Shown in pieces: positions 35,401 to 45,100 of a stretch of 64,000 bases of DNA; the stretch's first letter is position 1; every line of letters begins with the position of its first letter. Location: NCBI GenBank assembly GCA_000708835.1, contig DF236952.1, positions 459,623 through 523,622 on the forward strand, written 5' to 3'. The notes under the pieces are model-generated. The model was not told the origin of the DNA. It ran no database searches and saw only the letters and a program-made list of their open reading frames with translations. The translations under genes were made by a program, and so were the position numbers. Source of the DNA: Klebsormidium nitens. Taxonomy: Eukaryota; Streptophyta; Klebsormidiophyceae; Klebsormidiales; Klebsormidiaceae.

Positions 35401-38087
35401 ACCCGCTGCATAAGTCCTGACTGTGACGTCTTCCGCCCCCCGCAGTTCGTGAACGAGCTCATACGTGTTGCCGCGCCAGGGGGCCGCATCATCATTGTGA
35501 CGTGGTGCCACCGGGACCTGGCCCCAGGGGAGACGGGGCTCCAATCGGACGAGTTGGTAAGTACAGAGGGATCCCTTTCTGATGCCCGTACTGATTTTTG
35601 AATTCGACCCCCAGCCGGACGAGCTGGTAAGTTTCCAGTTGAACAGAGGGATTGCCCCGCGGGCCCGGATCGAACCGTGATGTAGACGCTCCAACTGGAC
35701 GAGCTGGTAAGTCGCCACGTGTTTCAGAGGGATCCCCCTCCAGTCGCTTCAAATGAATAGTAGATGAGGTTTCGATCTTCAGCGTCGCTCTGCGTTATGA
35801 GGTCCCAGAGGCGACAGGTGCTCTCTAAGGCGACAGAGCAGCAGATATGCAGCTTTGCAAGACCGCCGATGGTTTGCACGTTGCAAGAACGTGGAGGTCA
35901 TCGAACCCTGTAGCGCAGTTTCGGAGCATGCATGATCGTCAGAGTGTGCTCAGCAACGGGATCCGTTCTATCTTCGCGCAGGACCTTTTGGCCAAGATCT
36001 GCGATGCGTACTACCTCCCGGCCTGGTGCTCCGCTGCGGACTACATCCGAATTGCGAAGGCGGCGGGGTTGCAGGTAAAGGACTGAGTTTGATCGCACCT
36101 GTCCTTACTTTTCGTCGGCGTCGACCGGTGTGACAGCGCATCTGCAGTCCCTCGAACCAATGAGACTGCTTCAATCGATCACGTAAATCTGGAAGACAGA
36201 CTTGGTGTGCCTTTTAGCTGGAGAACATAAGACTACCTGCATGTACGTGGACCGGAGGATGGAAGCTGGAAACCCGAGCATTGTTGGTCGAAGCAAAGTC
36301 TTAAAGCTGCTTCATCTCAACGGCCCTTCAATTCCGGCTTCTTCTCTTTTTGCCACGACACCTCCCGTGACACGTCGCCTCCCATGGTAGCCTTCTCTTC
36401 TTCGGTCATTTGTTCTCGTTGGGCGGTTGTTGCTACGCCGGAAGGGGACGTCGTTTCTGTTCCCGGTCGAAACGGCCGGATGACGTCAGCAGTTCGTGCG
36501 ACCATAACGTCCTCGACCGACGTGCTAGTAGATTGTTTTTGTAAAGTCGTTTCGCTTCGTGTACGGCTCCTGGGCCGACTTTTTCTGACCCTTTGAACGT
36601 GTCTCACTAGAGCTATAGACTTCAGACGGACAGGATGGGTCGCAAATCTTTCAAGCGGATGTAGCACGTCCCTTATTGCACTGATCTTTGCGGTTTGTAT
36701 TCCTGCTCTTCCTATTCTCTTCTTTCTTGCCTCTGCTTCCTTCTTCGGCTCTTACGGATCTTCAAGCTCAACTGTCTGGCCCACGCCACCGACTCTCTCA
36801 ATTGCTTTTTTGCAGACCCGCCTGACACAGTTTCAAAGTCTCATCTCTTTATTCCGCCACCAACACGTTCTCGTTCCTTGCAGGCCAGCCTGACATTCCT
36901 CTGTTTCTCCCTCTTAGAATACTCAGTTGCCCCTAGTGACCCGCTACCGCCATACTCTTTTGTTGACTGACGAACATGATTTGAGTCGTAGTTCAAGAAA
37001 GCCGCCGTCAACATTCTCCTTCTTCCGGAACATCCTGTGAAGTGACTCATTCTAGACAGCCCGGTCACCAACAGTGTTTCGTTCGTTGCAGAATGTCATC
37101 TCCGATGATTGGTCGGAGCGCGTGACGCCCTTCTGGCCGGCCGTCATGGCGTCTGCTCTCAGCTGGAGGGGGCTACTGGGGCTGGCAAAGTCGGGTGAGA
37201 TGTCAAATGCCCTCCGCCGTCCGTCTCTTTCTCGTCTCTCTTCCTTGCTTTTGACTTTTCTTAACATTCTCTCTCTCATCGTTGTTGGTCGACTTGACCG
37301 CCTGTGCTTTCTTCTTTCTTCGTCATTCATTTCCAGTGTGCTCTAAAACCTCTTCTTCAGGGCTATCCTAAATCTTTCGTCCAAGTTGCTTCCATTCTGT
37401 CTTTCTGAGCGCTGCCTCCTCTGTCGTAATCTGATTGGACTTCTCCGGAGCGGTCTTTGTATCTCCACACGCTCGAAATGTCCTTGAATTTGCTCTGCTG
37501 GTTGTAGCGACTGCTGCCTTGCTTCTGTGGCCCAGAGGTTTCAATGTTGCACGCATCGAAGGTAGATGAGCGCACGTGGATCAGAAGGCAGCTTTTAGAA
37601 AGAGATTGTGCCTTCGCGTTTGGCTCGGAAACAACGGCGAGGGATTGCCCTTGCGACCACGGATGGCGGCCCCAGCTTATGGCCCCTTACTCGTGGGATT
37701 AGTCGGTAGCAAAAGTATTTCGCAGCGTGTTGCCGAGTCCAAGTCTCGGAGCGTCGGGCTCCGTAGACCTCGCCAGATACCGAAGCGCCAAACTGTCTCT
37801 GTCTCGCCTTTTGTTTCCTCCATTTCTCGCTCTCTTACTTTCGCGTAAGAAGGATTGTGAGAACCGCCATGCAATCTATTTGATGCTACCTACTACGAAG
37901 AGCCTATCAAGCATGATAATAAAGTTTTTTCAGTGGTAGTATGCGTGTAATCTGACATCTCCTGCAACGCTTGCCTGCAGGTTGGACGACGATCAAGGGG
38001 GCCTTTGCAATGGCGCTGATGATTCAGGGCTTCAGCCGTGGTCTGATCAAGTTCGCGTTGATCTCCGGTACGAAGGCTAGTCAATAA
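32500..38087 (+). CDS. VTE4: Gamma-tocopherol C-methyltransferase, plastid
   Basis: Eight exons: 32500-32833, 33369-33440, 34127-34296, 35011-35115, 35446-35556, 35982-36074, 37092-37194, 37981-38087; 364 aa. The enzyme methylates gamma- to alpha-tocopherol (and delta- to beta-) with SAM, in plastids. A Ser-rich transit peptide of about 70 residues is followed by the family start LNEGIAGFYDESSGVWEEIW and HMHHGYYPKG. SAM motif I is VDVGCGIGG (146-154). Further family blocks are VADALNQPFDDGQFDLVWSM, GEHMPDK, YYLPAWCSAADY, DDWSERVTPFWPAV and GWTTIKGAFAMALMIQGFSR. These distinguish it from the MPBQ methyltransferase VTE3. The ATG at 32500 (CAATGGCATC) begins the transit peptide. Intron 5 starts with three tandem copies of the exon 5 end and its donor site. 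The gene is head-to-head with HPT, the committed enzyme of the same pathway. Confidence 0.95.
35541..35738 (+). repeat. Triplicated 5' splice donor of VTE4 exon 5
   Basis: The last bases of exon 5 with the donor, of form CGGACGAGYTGGTAAGT, occur at 35541 (true exon end at 35556), 35611 and 35691. Each copy is followed by a CAGAGGGAT-type tail, and the third is also preceded by a copy of AGACG..CTCCAA from the exon. All three keep GGTAAGT. Reading on from the true exon meets an in-frame TGA at 35599-35601, so use of donor 2 or 3 would truncate the enzyme. Confidence 0.9.
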
Positions 38088-39175
38088 TGATAGGAGAACC
38101 GTAAGGTGATTGGTTCTTTACATTGCAGAAATCTACACGCCTCCATGTGCAGCATCCTTCTTTAGTTACGGTCGGGTTGGTGAATAGTACATTCTTTCAG
38201 AGCCTCTCATTGAGGCCGCATTGAAATAGCATTTTGTGCAAGTCCCGACAATATGTATTGACTCATTATACCAGGGAACAAACTGTAGAATTTTCGGCGC
38301 TGGCTTCCATTGCCAACTTTCGTGACCGCGAAGTCATCAAAGCTCCACTCATAAGTTAGACGAATCTCGCTTCACTGCATGCGTCATTGCACGGAGCGTG
38401 TACGGGCCCAGGTACATGTTGGCACACAACAGTACATATATCCAATCTAGCTAATCACAGGCATGTAGTACAAATCTGCATGCTGGGAGGTGCCGGCCAT
38501 ACATGATGAGAACCAAGTGCGCTATACCAACAGTATACTTTTAGTGCATACGCAACATTTTGTGATCAGCTAGGCCGAGCTTTACAAGCTGGTGATTTGA
38601 GTTTGCCTTCGGCATAAGAAGGTCATCATTCATGCCAGCGCCTCAAGCAGCGCGCTGGCACGTATGAGCCTTCACCTCATCTGGTAGCTGGAACTTAGCG
38701 CGGGAGTCCCGGTGGCGCCTTCGGGTTGGACCGCGTTGATTTTGCAAGACACAGTCGCCCGACGTCCGAAATGTATTTCTGTGCATAATCGTCAACACCC
38801 TTGCTGTCACTACAAATTATTTCGTATAACAATGACTCATTGCAACTTAATTCAACTGGACACCTGTAGTCTGGCCGGACGGTTACCAATGAGTGTCCTG
38901 GCATGGATGCATCTGGTGTCAGTTGCGATCCGTCGGCGTCACTTATGCTATCCGCCGCCTGTTTCAACTCAAGGAGGTCACTTGGCCAATGGCCATCGCA
39001 TAAAAACGTGTTCAGCAAAGTTGGTTTTTGCACATGCACCCGACGGTACAATCAGCGTCAATCTTCCAAGCAGTACTGAGACGGTCGACTCGTACCTACA
39101 GGTGGCTACATCAATGGTATTTGAAATTCAAGTTGAAAGTTGGACAAGGCCCTTTTACTACAACCATAATTTTGA
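38088..39175. other. Convergent spacer between VTE4 and FkbM gene
   Basis: This holds the 3' regions of two convergent genes. No conserved coding sequence was recognised; the longest forward open frame (38712-39221) runs into the end of the opposite-strand gene and has no family motif. Confidence 0.4.
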
Positions 39176-40246
39176 CTACTCAACCCAACTCGCATTGTAC
39201 CATAGGGTAGACCCCTCGTGAAAGCCTTCCGAGTCTTCCACAAACCCAAGCGACTGCAACAAGGGCGGGATCTCGTCCCTCCTCTTCCCGCTCATCTCCA
39301 CCATAAGCACATGCAACTCAATCTTAGACCAGTCCATCGACTCCAGTATCAGCATCTCCGCTCCCTCGACATCCAGGCTGAAGAAGTCGATCCGCGTCAC
39401 GCCCGCGAGGTTGATGTACTTGCCGAGCGGCCCGCACGGCACGAGCACGGAACCATTCCCGTGCTCACCCGCAAAGTTGTCCAAGAAGTGCTCGGTCATT
39501 TGGGACCGGTCGCCGGACACCGCCGACCCCCGCGCCGGGAAGGAAAGCATGCCCCCGTCCTCCGCGCACCCGGCCATCCAAAGCCGGCGCGTGCCCTCTC
39601 GGTTGCGGTTCTTTTTCAGAGTGAAGAAATTGTCCGGTTGGCCTTCTACCATGACTCCGCTCCACCCGAGACACTGCTCGTAAAAGAGGCTGTTGCTGAA
39701 ACTGATCCCGTCCAACCCCCCCATCTCAAAGAAGACGCCGTCGCGCTTGATCGCGGGCTTGCTAAAGAACTTGGTGAACACGTGCTTGTCTTCTCCAAAC
39801 TGGCTCCCACCGGGCCCGGCCAAACAGTCCGGGAAGGTGATGCCGGGAAACCGGCGCGCCACGTTCTGGGGGTCCCGCACGACCTCCGCATAGAGCTCCG
39901 CAGTTTTCACAAGGCTGGAATGCACGACTTCCAGGGACTTAGCCATCAGCGCGCGCTCGCCCTCAATCCTTGCCTGCAACTCTAGCAGCTTTTGCACCTT
40001 GGCCCGTCTGCTCGTCTTTGCACTCTGTAGAGCGGTCACCTCCAAAGCTGTCCCCAGGGTCGTCTTACACCGCATGTCAGGTGAATACGCGACCTGGCTG
40101 TATACGCTGATTTCTGGAGTGACCCAACGAGTGAATCCGATGCAAACTAGGATGACCAGGCAAAGGGCCGGCAGAGTCCAAATCTGTTTGGATGAGGAGA
40201 AGGCCCGCCCCCAGCGAGAAGGAGAACGGGGATGGGAGCGCTCCAT
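39176..40246 (-). CDS. FkbM-type methyltransferase, membrane-anchored, intronless
   Basis: A single uninterrupted frame of 356 aa. Residues about 22-38 (IWTLPALCLVILVCIGF) form one membrane helix after a short basic N-terminus, suggesting a type II membrane protein, perhaps of the Golgi. A predicted-helical stretch (about 75-125) leads to the FkbM domain at about 148-310. Family features visible are GGSQFGEDKHV, FFEMGGLDGISFSNSLFYE, GVMVEGQPDNF and RIDFFSLDVEGAEMLIL, with the acidic residues of the SAM pocket. Substrates of FkbM relatives are varied (sugars, polyketides, lipids), so none is assigned. I choose the ATG at 40246 because a TATAAA lies about 60 bp upstream; the open frame continues 5' only through a GTG and across the TATA box. 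It is the only recognised gene here without introns. Confidence 0.85.
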   Translation of the reverse strand: MERSHPRSPSRWGRAFSSSKQIWTLPALCLVILVCIGFTRWVTPEISVYSQVAYSPDMRCKTTLGTALEVTALQSAKTSRRAKVQKLLELQARIEGERALMAKSLEVVHSSLVKTAELYAEVVRDPQNVARRFPGITFPDCLAGPGGSQFGEDKHVFTKFFSKPAIKRDGVFFEMGGLDGISFSNSLFYEQCLGWSGVMVEGQPDNFFTLKKNRNREGTRRLWMAGCAEDGGMLSFPARGSAVSGDRSQMTEHFLDNFAGEHGNGSVLVPCGPLGKYINLAGVTRIDFFSLDVEGAEMLILESMDWSKIELHVLMVEMSGKRRDEIPPLLQSLGFVEDSEGFHEGSTLWYNASWVE

Positions 40247-40306
40247 TGAATCTGCGTTGCGTAATGCCAGGATTGCTGAGGGAGCCGGTGAATGCTGGCC
40301 TGACCC

Positions 40307-40314
40307 TTTATAAA
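40307..40314 (-). promoter_or_regulatory. TATA box of the FkbM gene
   Basis: Reading on the minus strand the sequence is TTTATAAA, about 61 bp before the chosen ATG. This spacing predicts a transcription start about 30 bp upstream of the start codon, giving a short 5' leader. Confidence 0.65.
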
Positions 40315-42136
40315 CGATGCTCACTAACTTAACGGATCTGATACAAGAGTGTCAATAGAATCTTGCTAACCATACCACTACTCTATAGATAACGGGCTGA
40401 TAGGCAAGACGGTGAGCTTGTCACAGGTGGTTCAGCAGTGAAGACAAAGCTGCAGACTGCTTCCAATGTGCAGTAGCCACGATCCAGAAGATCAGTGGGT
40501 TTCCATTGGCAGTACCCCAATGCTTGCCCGTTTGCTGATATACTAATTCTTGCTTAGGAACCAGAAAAAGACCCAGAAATCACAGAAGCGGTGTGCACAA
40601 CATCCAGCTCGCGGGCCTGCAAGCATCGACAGTTGGCAATTGAACCAACGTGACCCCTGATCGATGCCGCGCTCTCTAAGTTGAACTTGAAGCCTAGCTT
40701 TCTCTCTTGCATAAAAGACGTATCCTCGCCTGAAGTGGCCAGCCTTTTATGGATTCAGCAGCTGCTACTACAGTGCTAGGAGAGCCAGGATGAGGCTGCG
40801 GCGCGCAGGCAGCTGTGCGTCACTGTGAACAGTCACTGTCGGTGTTACCGGTACAATACGTGCACTCAATTGTACACAGATGTACAAGGAAAAGGTGTCT
40901 ATCCGACTCGCCGATCATAGGCACCGGGGTCCGGGGCCCGGGGCGGCCGCGGGGTGTAAAATTGCGGCGCGTCAAATATTGCAATGATTGTGCGCCGAAA
41001 CCTCGGTGCCAATAATTGGTCCATACCGTACCTCCACAATCAGGTACTCGCGTCCTGGCAGTGGAAGTGAAGTTGATCGATGGACCTCTACCGGGATTCC
41101 CGTGAACCAAAGGAGATTGCTCTAGAGCTTTTGCAAATTTGCGGCATGCAACATGTGCAAGGCCTTTGGAATTCGTTCTAGTATCTGATTTCGGTATTTT
41201 TGTGCTTCGCCCACGAAAATTGATTGATGAAACGCGGGCCTTCGCAGAACTTATGCGTTACCCACCAAAGAGAGCCATCATAGTTAATCCGCGCCTTAGA
41301 ATAGTGATTGCATAATACCTACTTAATAATAATAGTACTGACAATTTCAGTAGGTAACCCGATTTGCTGACGTTTTGCTGCGTTTTGCCCTGAACATTTT
41401 GCACATTATCCTACGGAATGAGTCGGAATGACCCATTAGGCTATCAGCAGCAGGCCGCCTCAGCCACTCATGTCAGTACCGCCGTACCGGTACCTACCAC
41501 TGCATGATGTACAACGTGCGCTCCTTGAACTTTCCTGCTGCCGAGGGGTGACGTTGCAGATCGCTGTCGACACACCAGCGCCGCATTCATGAGCAAACAG
41601 GAAGCTCCAGTCTCCTCCTCCTACCTACCGCGGTACTCGAAAGCTCTTCAAATGCCTCGACGGCCCTGAGGCTGTAGGCCTTTTATGAGCTGTCCTCTCA
41701 TAGAGTGAGGCGGGCTTTTTTGCTCGCTTTGATCGTTGAGCTGTTGTGCATAAAGTTGTAAATAAGAAGCACGTTTCGCCGCCTGCTGATTCAGAGCAAA
41801 CCAAGAGCCGTGTTGCGACAGAACGCTCTCGTGGCTTCCACCCGGCGCAGGAGTCGTCCATCACAGCAGCCTACACAACATGGGTGCAAACGCCCTGTGT
41901 GGACGTCAGATCTAGCACCAGACTGCCCTCCACTCTAAGGACCTTGGCTCTCAATAGAGATCTGCAACAACGGAGTTGCAGAAACAGAAAGCATTCTGGC
42001 ATCTGGCGCGACTTAGGACGAATGAACCTAGCTACTGCACTGGCAAGGTATCCGGTTCGGGGGTCCATTTAGCATTTCCCTTGTTGGAGATTGAATCGGA
42101 TATCCAGACTTACCAACGTTCGCAAGCAGAAAGACC
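40315..42136. other. Divergent spacer between FkbM and DUF1295 genes
   Basis: About 1.8 kb without a recognised gene. Around 40850-41060 and 41470-41500 it is rich in GTACCG/CGGTAC motifs, and a GC-rich block (GGGGTCCGGGGCCCGGGGC) is at about 40925. It presumably contains the DUF1295 promoter. Confidence 0.4.
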
Positions 42137-45100
42137 ATGGTGTATGTTTTGGACAGCAATTTCTTGGCCATTACGGCCATTGTTACGGTGAGCCCAGCTC
42201 CGGCGCCTCACTCCCAGCTAATTAGGGTTAGGGTTTTGGTGGCGGTTTTGGAACCAACAATCAAAAGTTTGCAGGTTGATTGAGACTTAATGAGGTTCGT
42301 CTTGCGGATGCTGGGATGGGGCCAGAATCGCAAGCAAGTGAAGCATGACCAAGATTGTCGTTTGAGTACTGCCCCGGCATCGCCAATCTGGTGAAGGAGA
42401 AGGTCCCTGAAAACACAGATGTTCCTGTGACCTCGTTGATCAAACTTCTGCTGTTTGAAAGTCAGGGTGGTAGCTCTGTTGACGAGTTTGAGCAGAGCTG
42501 CAGTTGCTGAGCTCAAGTTTTTGGAGAGCTTTCGTTTTTTGTTCCCTCGGCTGATCACAGTTCAGCCAGCTTTCGATGACCATAACCAGAGCCTGATTGC
42601 TGACAAGCGTGTTCAAAAAGGCGGGCTAGAAGTTGGCCAACTTTCTGTCTTAATGCAAAGATGTGGCGAACTCTCCAATTGATTTGACGATCTACCACCA
42701 TTTTGTGAGAGCCCTCTGACCCGAGAACTTGTGAACTGATGGAGGTTTGGTCTTCCTTTGGCCACGATGCTTTTGCCTTCCGCTTTCAGCTGCCCTTCGG
42801 CCCCTTTTAAGGTAGGCATACCACTTCAAGTCTTGAAGATCTGTGGTGTTCAGATCATCTGTGAATGTCGAGGAGATAAACACAAGCGTTGCGGACCCAC
42901 TTTCAAACGAAGGGCGTGTTTTTAGCACTCACACATGAGTCCTTTTCCACAGGTTGCATACCAGGTAACTTTTTTCATCATAGCCTGGAGCTTCAAGTTC
43001 GACAAAGTCACAGACTTTGCAGGTAAGCCCCATGGGAGGCTCCTTGAAGATACCCATTCTTAGGACTCGACCACGTATCGCGCAGTTGTCGCCAGCTTAT
43101 GCCAGAACGAAGATTCTTTCTATTGAAGGATGGCCGTTCGCAACCTCCCTGGGTATGACCAGAACCCTTTCTCAGTATCCCCACAATCGTCAGACAAAGC
43201 TCTGCGCGGCTTCATGAGGCGCAGAACAGGTCTTTTCAAAGATGTCACAGCAAGTGCACAACTCCGCTGTGCACTGCTTCCGGATCTGACAGAAGCCCCT
43301 GCTTTCTCCTTTCACACAGCCTGCAAGCTATGGAGACAACGTGCCTACACGAAAGCACAGGCTGGTCCATATGGGGATTCAACTTGTGGTAATCTAATAT
43401 TGCTCCCCAACAGGCCGGGCCTGCCACTGATTGAACTAGCTGACTTCTAAGGACATGCCCAAGGAAATATCTCTTCATGTTGCTATCATCTCTTGCCTAA
43501 GGCTTGTTCTCCTCCGATCCAGGTGGTACCAATTTCGTTGTTCTTGCAATCTTGACCTTCTTCCTGGGGGCAACGTGGCATGCTCGTCAGGTGAGCGCCA
43601 GCAGCAACTATTCGTATTCAATCCTCTGGTCTTCTCTCAAGGCTTTTGCCTGGCATGCTATGGTAGTGCCAGTCCGGTCTTCCCTCTTTTCTGCAACGCT
43701 GCTCAAAGCGCTGTCGCCAAAGCAGCCGGAGACAAAGTGATGTGGACGCGATTGCCTGAGTACGAGATGTGTGCTTCCATCATCATTACAAGATTCCTTG
43801 TTGGGTATTGTCATTTCAATCGGGTTGTGCAAAATGCATAATGTGCATGAGTTCTGGCCTGTGTTACAAGGGCTGGTAGCCAAGACGGGTCAGGACTTAT
43901 GGCAGATACACGTTTTCCGATCCCGGATGCTGTCAGATCAGATGAGTCAATACAAAAGCTTTCGTTTTCGTCCCCTAACTCGTTGGTGGCCGCTGTGTCT
44001 GTTTCGGAAATGAAAGCCGAGCATGGTCGTACTTCCGAGCAAGTTGAAGTAGACACCAGATCTTGTTACTTGTGAGGCTTGTGCTGATTGCCGTGCTGTT
44101 CTAGTCTCCAAAGCACTTGGATTAGTGAGAGTCCCAGAAAGATCTTGATCTCTCGTGAGCTCAAATGCGAACTGACTTTGTTCCAACGGCTTCGTTTTCA
44201 TAGATTTTGATCGCGTTGGTTCGTGCTGAAACCCATGCCTTTCGATTCTGCAGATCGTGTTGACTCTGTTTGTCATCGTGTGGGGCGTTCGGCTAGGGGG
44301 CTTCCTCCTAATGCGGTGAGTGAGCTCTGGGGTGTTTCTTTGCAATAGAGGTTTGCTTTACCCCAGTCGGAATGTCAAGTCCCTTTATCAACAAAAAGAC
44401 TACTGGGATAGTGGCTTGTACCAATCTGAGCTCGCTGTGGGGGGGGAAATTCCGACCTTATATCGGTGTGGGGGGGTGATTCCGAACTTATACACCACAG
44501 TCTGTTGACCACCCAAGTGGGTACTGAATTTCAGGTGAAAGGGCTGCCCGAAGTTGCATCTTCTCAGTCCCAGCCTAATGACCTTACAAGGGCAGCGAGC
44601 CGGATTTAACACATCATATGAGGTGTTTCATGAACGTTCAACGTGATGGAAAGTAGCATTTCGACTCGGTTTGGCGAACGCGACACGGATGAAGAACGGT
44701 GGTTCTGATTCAGGGTGCGAAGATTTCAAGACTTCTACGGTTTCTGTGCATTGGTACTTTTGATCTCAGCTCCTGATTTATCTCTTTTTTCTTGGTGTTC
44801 CTTTTCAGGGAAACGCTCTTAGAAAACAAATTCATCCTGTAAATCCGCAAAGTTTCAGCTGTTTATAGACCCCTCCGACACTGGCAACGGACTCACCGCG
44901 GCTTCTTTGGTGCTTGTGCAGGATCCTTCAATGGGGGGCGGACACCCGCTTCGACGAAACCCGAGAGAACTTCTGGAAGTTTGCGGCTTTCTGGGTGTTC
45001 CAAGTACAGGCCCTGCGCCTCCTTTCTCGCCCAGCCTACTTCTTCTTTACCCTCGGAAGTTTAGAATCTTGGGGTTTTCGTACCATTTTGGAGTCAGGAT

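Noticed and set aside
39218-39985. Forward open frame of 255 codons
   Set aside because: It is antisense to the FkbM methyltransferase, which has clear family motifs. The frame is open because of GC-rich codon use on the other strand.
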